From an uncultured Moraxellaceae bacterium (lineage in GTDB: Bacteria; Pseudomonadota; Gammaproteobacteria; Pseudomonadales; Moraxellaceae): a DNA stretch of 37,988 bases. The position numbers and the translations under genes are program-made. The notes under the pieces were generated by a model. The model was given only the letters and a program-made list of their open reading frames with translations. It made no database searches and was not told the origin of the DNA. This document shows positions 1 through 9,610 of the stretch, piece by piece; position 1 is the stretch's first letter; each line of letters opens with the position of its first letter. The stretch lies in the NCBI GenBank assembly GCA_913057715.1, contig CAJXOR010000012.1, forward strand, positions 1 to 37,988. The letters are read 5' to 3'.

Positions 1-37
1 CTCTTCGTCGGCAGCGTCAGATGTGTATAAGAGACAG
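1..37 (+). other. Nextera Read 1 adapter (non-genomic)
   Basis: Bases 5-18 read TCGTCGGCAGCGTC and 19-37 are the Tn5 mosaic end AGATGTGTATAAGAGACAG, which together form the Illumina Nextera Read 1 adapter. The four bases before it are probably the end of an i5 index. This is library DNA left on the contig. The ATG inside it would give a following gene the false N-terminus MCIRDR. Confidence 0.98.
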
Positions 38-2576
38 GCATTTGGCTACCCGTAAAGTGAGTACCGACAAACTAGAGGGCATATCACCACTGTTGGATCA
101 AGCCGGGATTACGGAGTTGCCTCTTGCCAATATGGCGGTTTTAGATGGCATAGCGCTATCGGTTAGCCAAGGCAAACAACATGGTGACATTTGCGCTAAC
201 ACCCTTTGGGGGGAGATGGCTTGGCAGCTGTTGGGCGAGCCAGGATATGCCCTAGTTGTCGCTAGTGATCGTGATGGGACGGCGCCGGGTAAAGATGTAC
301 TGATAGATCTACTCAAAAAAGCGGCACCTTGTGTGGTGCTAATTGACGAACTACAAAAATTTATCAGCGACTTAAAACCAGGAAGCCAACTCAATGCTGG
401 TACTTTTGAGGCGAACCTTAAGTTCGTACAAGCTTTAACAGAGGCTTTTAAAAGCGTACCAAACGCAATCTTGCTAGCGTCGCTGCCGGAGTCTGAGGCA
501 GAAGTGGGCGATTCTTTTGGTCAGAAAACCTTAGTCGCGTTAGAAAAGCACTTTGGACGTGTTGAGTCTGTTTGGAAGCCCGTCGCAACCGAAGAGGCCT
601 TTGAGATTGTTCGCAGACGCTTGTTTGAATTTGAGGGTGATCGCGCGCAAGTTGAGGGTATCAGTCGTCAGTTCTGTGATTTTTATCGGCAAAATGCACA
701 ATATTTCCCAACCGAAACACAATCAAATCAATACTTCGAGCGGCTGTGTGCATCTTACCCTATCCACCCTGAAATTTTTGATCGCCTCTATGAGGATTGG
801 TCAACGCTGGATAAGTTCCAGCGAACACGAGGGGTGCTTCAGTATATGGCGGTGATCATTCACCGGTTATGGAACGACAACAATCAAGATGCCTTGATTA
901 TGCCTGGCTCAATACCTCTAGATGACAGCTTGGTGCGTAACAAAAGCATTCACTATCTACCGCAGGGTTGGGAGCCAGTGCTTGAGCGTGAGGTAGATGG
1001 CGATCGCTCTGAACCTCATCGAATCGATGGTGAGGATACGCGCTTTGGAAGTGTGCAGGCGGCACATCGGGCCATGCGTACGATTTTTTTGGGCAGTGCT
1101 GCCAGTACAAGCGGTGATTTTAATAGAGGGATTCAGGTTGAGAGAGTGTTACTCGGCACTGTTCAGCCTGGGCAAACCGTGGGCGTGTTTGAAGATGTAC
1201 TAAAGCGGCTTCGTGACCGATTGCACTATTTGTACTCTGAACAGGATCGCTTTTGGTTGGACACAAAGCCGAACTTGCGCCGCGAGATGCAAAGCCGAAA
1301 ACAAAATATTGACAAGACAGCGCTGTATGCCGAGCTAAAGCGACGAGTAACAAGCGCTTTTGCTGGACGTTCAGTCTTTGCGGGCGTTCATGTATTTACT
1401 GAATCTGTTGATGTGCCGGACGACTATGGTTCTGGTCCAAGACTGGTGATCTTGTCGCCTGATGAGAGTTACACGAAAGCCGATGGTAGTAGCGCAACAG
1501 TGGTGGCCGAGAAAATATTGAATCATCGTGGTGATCAGCCGCGGCAAAAGCGCAACCGCTTAATTTTCTTCGCTGCTGATACCGACGTGGTGGGGCGTTT
1601 GTATGATGCTGGCCGAACTTATTTGTCTTGGCGTGAGATCGTTAGCGATATTGATGAGGGAAAATTAAATCTTGATCTCTTTCAGGCAGGTAATGCAAAA
1701 AAGTACACGATCGCTGCTGAAAAAAATATTAATCAATTGGTTCGTGAGGCTTACAAGTGGATTGTTTGCCCAGGGCAGCCAAAAGCGACAGATAGTAAAG
1801 TGGATTGGGAGGTGGTTTCGGTTTCAAATAACGCACCTAATTTATTAAAAGAAATCGAGAGTAGATTGAGTGAGGAGGAGTGGATAACTTCTGAATGGTC
1901 TCCAATTCACTTAAAGAACTTACTGTCTCAGTGGTATTTAAAAGATGGCGTTCAAGATGTCAGTGCTCTTAAGGTTTATCAAGATACCTGTCACTACTTG
2001 TATTTACCCAGATTAATCAGTGATCAGGTTTATCGGACTGCTGTTGGGCAAGGGCTGAATAGCGAAGACTTTTTTGGTTATGCATCGGGTAAAGATGGAG
2101 ATCGGTATCTGGGTTTTTGTTTTGGGGGTGGCGGCATACCATTAATTGATGAGGCGTGTGTCTTAATTGAAAAAGACGTGGCAGCAGAGTATCGAGAGAA
2201 AACCAAACCTTTGCCAATAACAGACTCTGATATAAAGCCAACGAGTGGTAATCCGGTGCCACCTTATGTACCTGGCGGTTCGCCGGTGACCCCACCGCAG
2301 CCTATCACTGGAGGAGTAGATACATCAAAGATCCAAACTGCCCTTAAAAAACAGTTCTACGGCAATATTGATCTCGATCCAGTAAAGGCAAAAATAGATT
2401 TTGCTACCATAGTTGATGAAGTGGTAGAGCAGTTCACTGCAAAGCTGGGTGTTGAGGTGTCTATATCGGTAGAAATCCGAGCGGAATCTAAAGATGGTTT
2501 TGACGAATCGCTACAGCGGACGATCAAAGAGAACTGCAATGTGTTGCGGTTTGGTAGTTCTGAATTTGAGGAGTGA
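38..2576 (+). CDS. DUF499 ATPase, 5'-truncated by the contig end
   Basis: This is the C-terminal 840 or so residues of a large P-loop ATPase of the DUF499 family. A Walker B-like segment, VVLIDE, is encoded near 333-350. It is followed by a sensor-like ASLPES segment. The C-terminus has a proline-rich linker and then an end domain (FYGNIDLDP near 2355, DGFDESLQRTIKEN near 2493) that I recognise from this family. Family members are usually about 1000 residues or more and carry Walker A further upstream; here that part is missing because the contig ends. The apparent ATG at 21 lies in adapter and must not be used as the start. Proteins of this family occur in multigene defence loci with DUF1156 methyltransferases, DUF3780 proteins and helicases. 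None of those partners is visible here, so the defence role is inferred. The gene looks AT-richer than the rest of the window, which suggests transfer. It converges with the next gene, 143 bases away. Confidence 0.85.
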
Positions 2577-2719
2577 TCATTAGGTGTGTTTTCTAATGTG
2601 CAGGGTTTAAGAATCAGTTGTCTTGCTTAAGCCACAGCTAAGTTAAGGTTATTGAATTTGCGATGCGTTCAGTTTCTTAACTATTGATAAAATTTTACTC
2701 AAGCATGTCTTTAGGGGCT

Positions 2720-4294
2720 TTACTCAGGTGCATGCGACCTAGTGCTCAAACTCTCGAGCACCTCTGGCACCCCCTCCACGATATCCCCCGCAATAAGCCC
2801 CGCCCCAAAACCGCGACCACTCGCCGCGTGCACCCAGCTCGCGGTTTGGGCCGCTTGATAAGCGCGCGCCCCGCGCGCCATGATCCCTGCAATCAAACCG
2901 GTGAGCACATCCCCGGCTCCGGCAGTTGCCAGCCACGGCGCAGCGTCCTCATAAACTGCGGCGTGCACACTTAGCTGCCCATATTGTTGCCCATAGTGAT
3001 CCCCGATCACCGTGTCTGCGCCTTTGAGCAGCACCGTGCAGCCCGCACGCTTGGTCGCTGCCAGCACGGCGTCTGCTTTTGAGTAGGCGGGACCAGTACT
3101 CGCGGCTTTTTCTAACTTTTCGGCTATATCAGGGAACAACCGCGCAAACTCACCAAAGTGCGGGGTGAGTACGCAGCGCGGGTGCAAGAGCGAAAACAGC
3201 TCCTTTGGATCGCCGCCAGCATCCGCACTAAAACTGGTCAGTGCGTCAGCATCCAGCACCACCGAGCGCGGCTCAGCCAGACCCAGCACCGTCCGCACTT
3301 TTTCGCGCGTGACCTCGCCAACGCCTAAAGCAGGCCCGAGCGCGATCGCGCCCATGCGCGTGTCACTTAAGGCCGCCTCAAGATCACTTACCGAGTCCAC
3401 GCTTTGCAGCATCACCTCGGTCAATTGGCAGGCATTTTCCAGTAAGGCTGCGCGGGGCGTTAGCAAGGTCACGAGCCCCGCACCGACCCTAAGCGCGGCG
3501 CGAGCTGACAGGCGCGCGGCTCCGGTTGAGCCTGAGTCGCCGCCTAAAACCACGGCGTGGCCGTAGCCGTACTTGTGGCCTGTGCGCTTGGCCAGATCAA
3601 AGGTAGGCGCGGTGATCCGCTGCATGAGCGCGGTTTTTTGCTCTGCCTCGCCGATCGTAAGATCCAGCCCGATATCGGCGACCACCAGCTCACCGCACAT
3701 CTTGGATCCCTCAGCCAAGTAGTGTCCGCGCTTGGCGGTGTCAAACGTCACGGTGAGATCCGCCTGCACGCAGTTGTCTCCGATCACCCGTCCCGAGTCA
3801 CTGCACAATCCGCTGGGCAAATCGACCGCGACCATAAATCCATGACCAGCTAGGGTGCTTAATGGCAAATCCACCGGCCGCGATAACCCTGTGCCAAACA
3901 GCGCGTCGATGACTAGCTCGGCCTCTGGCAAGTGCTCAAACGACTCAGCGGTCAGCTTTTGAAGCTCACCAAGCTCAAGCCAGCGTTCAAGATTCACTCT
4001 TGCGTCGCCTGCCACTTTTTCTTCTTCGCCCAGTAAAAACAGGCTCACCGACCAACCCTCAAGCGTTAGCAGCCGCGCGATCACAAATCCGTCCCCGCCA
4101 TTGTTCCCTGGGCCACAAAGCACCAAAGCACGGCGGGCGGGACTTGCGCGCGTGGTGTCTGATGGTGGGCATTTGGCTAGTACGGCGCTGACCACGGCCC
4201 CTCCTGTGCGCTCCATCGCCTGAAGGCTTGAGACTCCGCGGGCAAAAGCGGTTTTTTCTAAGCGTTGCATCTGGGCGGCGGTGACGAGATTCAT
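2720..4294 (-). CDS. nnr: bifunctional NAD(P)HX epimerase / ADP-dependent dehydratase
   Basis: This is a metabolite-repair enzyme. It epimerises and then dehydrates the damaged hydrated cofactors NADHX and NADPHX in the cytosol, restoring NAD(P)H. The YjeF N-terminal epimerase domain spans about residues 1-215, with the signature GPGNNGGDG at 61-69. The C-terminal carbohydrate-kinase-like dehydratase domain spans about 225-515. It shows GYGHAVVLGG, DADALTSF, LTPHFGEF, LLKGADTVI and the nucleotide-binding GAGDVLTG near the end, whose Asp is the expected catalytic residue. At 524 residues it is close to the usual fused length, and both halves look intact. It starts at an ATG with no strong ribosome-binding site. 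It is read alone, divergent from the lipase gene and convergent with the DUF499 gene. The usual neighbours queG and tsaE are absent. One copy of the dispersed GGGCATTT motif lies inside the gene at 4165-4178. Confidence 0.95.
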   Translation of the reverse strand: MNLVTAAQMQRLEKTAFARGVSSLQAMERTGGAVVSAVLAKCPPSDTTRASPARRALVLCGPGNNGGDGFVIARLLTLEGWSVSLFLLGEEEKVAGDARVNLERWLELGELQKLTAESFEHLPEAELVIDALFGTGLSRPVDLPLSTLAGHGFMVAVDLPSGLCSDSGRVIGDNCVQADLTVTFDTAKRGHYLAEGSKMCGELVVADIGLDLTIGEAEQKTALMQRITAPTFDLAKRTGHKYGYGHAVVLGGDSGSTGAARLSARAALRVGAGLVTLLTPRAALLENACQLTEVMLQSVDSVSDLEAALSDTRMGAIALGPALGVGEVTREKVRTVLGLAEPRSVVLDADALTSFSADAGGDPKELFSLLHPRCVLTPHFGEFARLFPDIAEKLEKAASTGPAYSKADAVLAATKRAGCTVLLKGADTVIGDHYGQQYGQLSVHAAVYEDAAPWLATAGAGDVLTGLIAGIMARGARAYQAAQTASWVHAASGRGFGAGLIAGDIVEGVPEVLESLSTRSHAPE

Positions 4295-4431
4295 GGTTGC
4301 TGCGCTGAAGGTTCAGAGCTTTTAGGGTAAGGCGCAGGCGGCGCGCGCTGTGTAGGGTTTTGTTTAGCGAACACTTTTGCCAAGGAATCGCGGCGAGTTT
4401 TTGGCTAGTCTTTGGCAAAACAAACTGACAA

Positions 4432-5895
4432 ATGCCCATGAATCACGCTCCTCAAACGCATAAAGCCCCGCTTTTTAAGTCCGCCTGCGCGCTGCTGGTG
4501 GCAAGTTTTGGCAGTTTAACTGCCGCTGCTGCGCCGATAGAAGCAGGCAGCTGCAAACTGGCTTACCCCATCGTGATGTCGCACCACTGGGGCACCAAGG
4601 CGATCTGCAGCGAAACCGATGAGGAAGGAGTCAACGCCGGCGTGACTTCGGAAGTTTGCGAGGCCACCCAGCAGGCGAAGTACTGCCGGGGCTGGAGCGC
4701 TGATGTCGATGATCCAAGTGATATGGATTGCACCGGCGGGTGGGGCGTGCCTAAAGCGGAGCTGGATCTGCCGCCAAGAGATTACAACGTACAGGACCCC
4801 AATCTGGTGCGTGATCTGAGCAGCAACCAGCGCTACTACAGCCCAGAAATCATCAAAGCGCTTGAGGCTTGTGGCAATCAGGTGTTTTTATCTGACAAGC
4901 CCGCCTTTGCTGGTTACCGAGATCGGGCGATCTCACTCAAAGCCACGGTTAAGCAGGCGCTCAAAGAAACCGGCGCTCAAAAAGTGGTGATCTTTGGGCA
5001 CTCACAGGGCTCCCAAGACGCCCGCTACTTGATCGGCGCGCTACCGCTGGACGAAACAGGGAATGGCGATAAAGTAAGCGGCAGGCTCATGGGCGAACAA
5101 ATCGCGGCTCTAGTGAGCACCGCCGGTGAACCCTTTGGCGCTGAGGCGGCAGGTTTGGGGCTAAAAGCACTGTATGCCACCAACAAACTGACCGGCAGCG
5201 GCTGGTTAGATATGCAAAGTGATCCACTGCTCAAATCGGCGGGGCGTGCGGCGTTTGATCAGAGCTTTTGGAAGCTGGGCAGTTATGACGCCCAAACACA
5301 AAAGCCTCTGTTTGAGATTAGCCCGCTTGGCGAGCCCTACTATGTGATCAGCGCGGCCGACAAAGCTCCGCTTAGCTTCACCCAGCGCTACATGGCTTAC
5401 TTGCGATCCATGACAGAGCTCTCCCCCAGCTACATGCGCGGTGAGTCAGGCGGTTGGGGCTGGAGTGATCTGCTGAGAATTTTACAAATTCAGCCGGGCT
5501 TTGCTTCAGAGGTGCCGCCAGCGGTTGAGGCAGCCAGCCCGACTCGATACATAAGCTACGCCGCCAAGGTCAACAACTGGAGCGATCGCTGGGGGAGCGC
5601 AGCGACGCACCGCTTGATTTCGCTAACTGGCGGCGCGAACGACGGTTACGTGAGTGTGGACTCGCAGCGATTTGATCGCTTGCCCTTTGAGGCGGAGCAC
5701 GTGCACACGCTAAGCGGACAGGGCAGTGGTTATCACCATATGTTTTTCACCGGAGAAAACCCGATTTATGGCCCGCTGGCTGCGGCTGATCAAGACCCTG
5801 CCTACCCCGGCGGATCAGCTGATTTTTATGTGCAGGCTGCGCGTGATTTGGTGGCGCGCGGGTTTGGTGCCAGCACAGTGGCTGTCAATAAGTGA
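4432..5895 (+). CDS. secreted triacylglycerol lipase-like alpha/beta hydrolase
   Basis: This predicted exported hydrolase probably acts on lipid esters outside the cell or in the periplasm. An N-terminal signal peptide covers about residues 1-34, with a hydrophobic stretch from about 17 and cleavage near AAAA. The mature part opens with YPIVMSHHWGT, the oxyanion-strand region of bacterial lipases. The nucleophile elbow is GHSQG at 189-193, giving Ser191. NDG at 403-405 offers Asp404, and HH at 435-436 offers the histidine of the triad. Several cysteines (C41, C59, C76, C85, C100, C147) could form disulfides in the exported protein. Two start codons are possible: ATG at 4432, or ATG at 4438, which lacks the MP dipeptide. 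Neither has a clear ribosome-binding site. It is a single gene divergent from nnr. The family placement (lipase family I-like) is by motif only, and the substrate is unknown. Confidence 0.8.
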   Translation: MPMNHAPQTHKAPLFKSACALLVASFGSLTAAAAPIEAGSCKLAYPIVMSHHWGTKAICSETDEEGVNAGVTSEVCEATQQAKYCRGWSADVDDPSDMDCTGGWGVPKAELDLPPRDYNVQDPNLVRDLSSNQRYYSPEIIKALEACGNQVFLSDKPAFAGYRDRAISLKATVKQALKETGAQKVVIFGHSQGSQDARYLIGALPLDETGNGDKVSGRLMGEQIAALVSTAGEPFGAEAAGLGLKALYATNKLTGSGWLDMQSDPLLKSAGRAAFDQSFWKLGSYDAQTQKPLFEISPLGEPYYVISAADKAPLSFTQRYMAYLRSMTELSPSYMRGESGGWGWSDLLRILQIQPGFASEVPPAVEAASPTRYISYAAKVNNWSDRWGSAATHRLISLTGGANDGYVSVDSQRFDRLPFEAEHVHTLSGQGSGYHHMFFTGENPIYGPLAAADQDPAYPGGSADFYVQAARDLVARGFGASTVAVNK

Positions 5896-5932
5896 GTCAA
5901 TCAGTGAGTGAGCCAGCGAGTCAATCAGTGAG
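5894..5932 (+). repeat. short direct repeat after the lipase stop
   Basis: GAGTCAATCAGTGAG occurs at 5894-5908 and again at 5918-5932, a 24-base period with one full unit and a partial second. It begins at the lipase stop codon. This is probably replication slippage, with no function suggested. Confidence 0.8.
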
Positions 5933-5972
5933 GTTTGGCTTGAGCGCTTTTGAGTTTGTGCTTAGGAGGGTG

Positions 5973-6368
5973 TTAACGATCACTCCACACCGCAAACTCA
6001 TGCCCGCTGGGCTCACATAAGTGAAAGCGCCTGCCGCCGGGGAAAGCAAAAGCGTCTTTGACGATCTGCCCGCCGGCGCTTAGGGTCTGCGCTTGGCTTT
6101 GCTTAAGACCTTGTGAGTAGAAGATCAGTAAGACCGGCAGCAAGCCCAAACCCTGAGCAGTACCTTGATCGTCCTCGCTCGCATGCGATGTAAGCTCATA
6201 AAGCCCTAGGGTGACCCCGCCGCAAACCGTATCTAGGTAAGCGCCGCCGCCGTATGCGGTGAACTCAAGCTCAAAGACTTGCTCAAAAAATGCCCGCGTC
6301 GCTGCCAGATCGCGGACACCAAATTCGGCCGCGTTGATGGTGTGGTGCTGGTTTGTCGCGTCAGTCAT
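5973..6368 (-). CDS. VOC-fold (glyoxalase/bleomycin-resistance family) protein
   Basis: This is a 131-residue single-domain protein of the vicinal oxygen chelate fold. It opens after a short polar lead with HTINAAEFGVRDLAATRAFFEQ, the typical first beta-alpha unit. It ends with GRRFHLCEPSGHEFAVWSD, the second metal-side strand seen in glyoxalase and dioxygenase relatives. The open frame extends upstream to 6434, but the ATG at 6366-6368 is preferred because AGGA lies nine bases before it on the minus strand and the extra 22 residues do not look like part of the fold. It stands alone between the lipase and a membrane-protein gene on the same strand, so co-transcription with the latter is possible but about 230 bases separate them. 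The substrate cannot be told from sequence. Confidence 0.75.
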   Translation of the reverse strand: MTDATNQHHTINAAEFGVRDLAATRAFFEQVFELEFTAYGGGAYLDTVCGGVTLGLYELTSHASEDDQGTAQGLGLLPVLLIFYSQGLKQSQAQTLSAGGQIVKDAFAFPGGRRFHLCEPSGHEFAVWSDR

Positions 6369-6580
6369 ACGGGGTTGTCCTATTGAGGTGAGCGGGCTTT
6401 GCAGGTGAGCTTGAGCGTCTGTTATGCGAACCACTGCAATCAGGCATTTACTATGGGCGCTTCTAAACAGGACACTTTTAATCTAAACACTGGGTTTAAG
6501 CAGGCTCAGTTTCGGTCTCACCCGTTCACTCAGCCTGAGCGGCCAGCGCACCGCTGGGTCACCGCGAGTGGCTGGATGGG

Positions 6581-6597
6581 GAGGCATTTTGCTGATC
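6581..6597 (+). repeat. dispersed GGGCATTTTGC-type motif, variant copy
   Basis: GAGGCATTTTGCTGATC has one mismatch in the core of the dispersed motif. It lies immediately 3' of the membrane-protein gene, and its right half matches the copy at 33479-33496 exactly. Confidence 0.5.
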
Positions 6598-7650
6598 CTA
6601 GTCGTCAATTGAAGATTGGCGGTTTTCGAGCAGATCGCGCAGCTCAGCCGGAAGCCGGCGGTGCAACTGATCGGTGAGGCGCGCTGAGTTTTTCGACCAC
6701 CAAATCCCGACATAGATGATCAGCACTCCAAGGCCAGTCAGCGCCATGGGGAACAGCCAGCTGCTGGCAAACACTTCAAAGGCCAGGTAGCTCAAAAAGC
6801 TGGTGACCGCTATCGCGCCGAAAACCACCAAGGTGCGGCGCACGAGCAGCGCGCCCAGTCCCATGCTGATCAGACCAGCGCCGCCAAACAGTAGTTTGCC
6901 CAGATCCATGCCCCAAACCAGCGAGCCAAACCCGCCCCAAAAAGCAAGGGAACCGGCAAGGTAGAGCCAAAACGCATAATCCTGGCTGGAGCGCGTGCGC
7001 AGATCAATCCACAGCGCGATCAGCAAGGTGATCAGACCGGTGCACAGCGACACGGTGTCGGCAAGCCCCCAGTCGATGCTACCTGATCCGATGATCAGCG
7101 CGGTGAGATCCATCGATAGGTACCACAGGGTGACGGCGATCGGCATCATGATAAAAGGGTAGCGGTAGCGCCAGATCATGAGCGCCCCTGCGGCCAGCGT
7201 GCCAAGTTCCATGATCAACCAGTGCCAGCGGATGTAGCGGTGAAAGTCTTGATACTGGCTACCCTCGGGCCAAAAACCCAGCCACTTCTGCGCGCCAAAG
7301 ATCGCCAGCGGCACCAGTGTCAGTACAAACGCGGCCATGATCCCCGCGGGTATAGGTAAATCACGCGCGCGAAACACATGCAGCAGGGTAAGGCCTGCAA
7401 ACCCGTACACGAGGCTAAGTAGCAGCACACCCAGACCGCCAAACAGCGCCCAGCTGGTTCCCATAAAGATACTCATCGAGCTGATCGCAAGCAGCCCGCC
7501 GAAGTAGTAGAGCAGGTTGGTGAAGTTAAATTTGGCGGTCTGTGTGTCGTCCTCTTGCCCAATAAAGTAGGGCAGCAGCTGCTCTAACTGATCGGCCGTG
7601 ATCACGCCGTCACTGGTGGCTTGCTCAAGCCCTGATTTGACCCGCTGCAC
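6598..7650 (-). CDS. DUF2157-like polytopic membrane protein
   Basis: This is an integral inner-membrane protein of unknown function. A soluble N-terminal helical segment of about 45 residues (ITADQLEQLLPYF) is followed by about ten hydrophobic segments to near the end, then a charged tail. This matches the layout of DUF2157 predicted membrane proteins. The frame is open to 7782, but the upstream part is basic and low in quality. The GTG at 7648-7650 has AGGGAG seven bases upstream on the minus strand, so I take that start, giving 350 residues. It lies between a VOC protein and the SDR operon, all on the minus strand, with a hairpin between it and the SDR gene. The family call rests on layout and is tentative. 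Confidence 0.7.
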   Translation of the reverse strand: MQRVKSGLEQATSDGVITADQLEQLLPYFIGQEDDTQTAKFNFTNLLYYFGGLLAISSMSIFMGTSWALFGGLGVLLLSLVYGFAGLTLLHVFRARDLPIPAGIMAAFVLTLVPLAIFGAQKWLGFWPEGSQYQDFHRYIRWHWLIMELGTLAAGALMIWRYRYPFIMMPIAVTLWYLSMDLTALIIGSGSIDWGLADTVSLCTGLITLLIALWIDLRTRSSQDYAFWLYLAGSLAFWGGFGSLVWGMDLGKLLFGGAGLISMGLGALLVRRTLVVFGAIAVTSFLSYLAFEVFASSWLFPMALTGLGVLIIYVGIWWSKNSARLTDQLHRRLPAELRDLLENRQSSIDD

Positions 7651-7853
7651 AGCGAACTCCCTGTTATTTATAGAGCATAGACTAGCCTGATTCGGTGGTC
7701 TGCGCCTTATTTTTGGATTAAGGGGTGTTTTTGATGAGCTTTTGAGACAAATGTCATGGCTGCTGGACACAGCTCGAAGCAAGCATTGTGCTCATAAGTG
7801 GCTACGTGTGCCTGGGTTCTTTAAGACGCTAGCGCGGGCCGGTGTTGGCTATG

Positions 7854-7866
7854 GTGGGCATTTTGC
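7854..7866 (+). repeat. dispersed motif copy GTGGGCATTTTGC
   Basis: This copy matches the consensus over all 13 positions and lies in the gap between the SDR operon's end and the membrane-protein gene. Confidence 0.7.
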
Positions 7867-7871
7867 CCTGC

Positions 7872-7902
7872 TAAAGCCACCCCCAATCGGAGGTGGTTTT
7901 GG
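7872..7902 (-). terminator. possible terminator of the SDR operon
   Basis: AAAGCCACC and GGTGGTTTT form a hairpin arm pair with one G-U wobble around a short C/A-rich loop, 33 bases past the stop of the last SDR gene. Short T runs lie on both strands, so it could work weakly in either direction. Confidence 0.5.
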
Positions 7903-7935
7903 TTGATTTGGCTTAAGGCCGGAGCTTGTTGCTCG

Positions 7936-8778
7936 TCACTTGTTGCGGCTCAGCATCTTGAGCACTCGTACTTGTATCCACTGAAAACCTGAAGGCATGA
8001 GACGCGACATGATGTCGAACAGATAAGCATCGGGTCCGATCAACACGCGGCGACGGTTTTTAAGCACGCCTTTTAAGATCGCCTTGGCGGCCGACTCAGG
8101 GGTGGTGATGAAACTGCGCTCGTACTGGGCGCTGGCTTCCTCAGGCGTGACCCCGAGTGCTTCAGCGACACTGCTCGATTGGCGCGCTGAGGCGGCGACG
8201 TTGGTTTTGATTCCGCCTGGGTGGATCGAGGTGGCGCTCACACAGCTTTTGCTGAACTCTAGCTCTTGTCTGAGGGCTTCAGTAAAGCCGCGCACCGCAA
8301 ACTTGGTGGTGTTGTAGCCACTCATGAGAGGCTGGGCAGCCAGTCCAAACACGCTTGATATGTTGATGATATGACCGTCGCCCGAGCTCTCAAGGTGCGG
8401 CAAAAAGGCTTTGGTGCCGTAGATCACGCCCCATAGGTTAATATCGATGATCCAGCGATAATCCTCTAGGCTCAGCGCAGCGACGGTGCCTGACAGCGCG
8501 ACGCCGGCATTGTTAAAGATCAGGTTGACCGCACCAAAGTGCGCGACAACCTCGTCCGCCCAAGCATAAACCGATGTTTCTTCGGCGACATTTAGCACGG
8601 TCGTTAATACCTTGACGCCGGAGGTGGCCAAGAGCGCACGCGTTTGCTCAAGTCCCGCCCCGCTGATGTCAGCTAGTGCCAAGTGACAGCCCTCGGCTGC
8701 CAGCGCTAGCGCCAGTGCCCGACCGATACCTGAACCTGCGCCAGTGATGGCGGCGATCTTGCCTGTAAATTGCTTCAT
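7936..8778 (-). CDS. SDR family NAD(P)-dependent dehydrogenase, operon 3' end
   Basis: This is a classical short-chain dehydrogenase/reductase of 280 residues. The cofactor motif TGAGSGIG lies at 13-20. NNAG follows near 90, and the catalytic Ser sits within INISSVFG. YNTTK supplies the Tyr and Lys of the catalytic set, and the PGG loop follows. The C-terminal 40 residues (FDIMSRLMPSGFQWIQVRVLKMLS) form an amphipathic or hydrophobic tail that could associate with membrane, as in SDRs acting on lipid substrates. Its ATG overlaps the stop codon of the preceding SDR gene (ATGA at 8775-8778), so the two are translationally coupled. It is the last gene of the GMC-SDR operon. The reaction is probably oxidation or reduction of a hydroxyl or keto lipid, but the substrate is inferred from neighbours only. 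Confidence 0.9.
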   Translation of the reverse strand: MKQFTGKIAAITGAGSGIGRALALALAAEGCHLALADISGAGLEQTRALLATSGVKVLTTVLNVAEETSVYAWADEVVAHFGAVNLIFNNAGVALSGTVAALSLEDYRWIIDINLWGVIYGTKAFLPHLESSGDGHIINISSVFGLAAQPLMSGYNTTKFAVRGFTEALRQELEFSKSCVSATSIHPGGIKTNVAASARQSSSVAEALGVTPEEASAQYERSFITTPESAAKAILKGVLKNRRRVLIGPDAYLFDIMSRLMPSGFQWIQVRVLKMLSRNK

Positions 8779-9590
8779 GCGGATTCTCTGTTTTTGGTTT
8801 TTGCTGATTTGATCTTGGCGTGCGCCATCATCCGGCTGATGGTGGGGAAGTGGCGCAGGCCAAATGCCATGAGTTTGGACTGCGCACCGGGGATGATGAT
8901 CAGCTCCGAGCTCTGCATGCCCCTCAATATACCAGCGGTGATATCCTCTAAACTCATCTTGGGGATCATGAGTACATGGGCGCGGTTCTCTGGCGTACGG
9001 GTTTGATCCAGCGCATCGACCATGGGTGAGTCAAACTCCGGAGGACAAGCCACCTGGATGCCCACGCCCATGGGTTTTAGCTCAAAGCTGAGCGCTTCGG
9101 TCAATCCGATCAGGGCGTGCTTGGAGCTGCAATAGGCCGCGTAGCCAAAGACTCCGGTGAGGCCAGCGATCGAAGCGACATTTAACACCCGACCTTGGCG
9201 AGCTTTAAGGCTTGGCAAGGCTGCACGTATCGAGGACAAGGTGCCAAAAAAGTTGATGTCCATAGTGCTGCGAAAGTCCTCAAGGCCTAAATCTTCAAAA
9301 TAGCCTTCACGCAAGATACCGGCGGAGTTAATCAGTAGATCGACGCCGCCAAAGCGGTCAATCACTTGGATTAACTGCTGTTCAGCTTCGGGCTGCATGA
9401 TGTCGATCGAGCGCACCTCAACCTCAACCTCAGCGCCAGGTGCTGTCGCTTGGATGTCGATTTTGGCTTGCTCGAGTTTTTGAAGATCCCGAGCAATCAG
9501 CAGCAGTCGGTTACCCGGCGCCAAGGACTTGGCGAGGCTAAGTCCTAAGCCGGAGGAGCCGCCGGTGATGAGTATGTTTTGATTTTTCAT
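8775..9590 (-). CDS. SDR family oxidoreductase, 3-ketodihydrosphingosine-reductase-like
   Basis: This 271-residue classical SDR has the cofactor motif TGGSSGLG at 9-16 and NSAG for the adenine pocket. Its catalytic segment runs NVASIAGLTG to YCSSK. After the active site comes VACPPEFDSPMV, which recalls the YPPDTDTPG loop of 3-ketodihydrosphingosine reductases. The C-terminal helix and basic tail resemble that group too. I therefore place it near KDSR-type SDRs, which reduce long-chain 3-keto bases or related 3-keto lipids. This is a similarity judgement, not proof of sphingolipid chemistry, and no serine palmitoyltransferase gene is visible. It is coupled to the next SDR by a four-base overlap and follows a 47-codon ORF by 20 bases. 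Confidence 0.85.
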   Translation of the reverse strand: MKNQNILITGGSSGLGLSLAKSLAPGNRLLLIARDLQKLEQAKIDIQATAPGAEVEVEVRSIDIMQPEAEQQLIQVIDRFGGVDLLINSAGILREGYFEDLGLEDFRSTMDINFFGTLSSIRAALPSLKARQGRVLNVASIAGLTGVFGYAAYCSSKHALIGLTEALSFELKPMGVGIQVACPPEFDSPMVDALDQTRTPENRAHVLMIPKMSLEDITAGILRGMQSSELIIIPGAQSKLMAFGLRHFPTISRMMAHAKIKSAKTKNRESA

Positions 9591-9610
9591 GCGTTTCTCT
9601 TAAATTGGTT

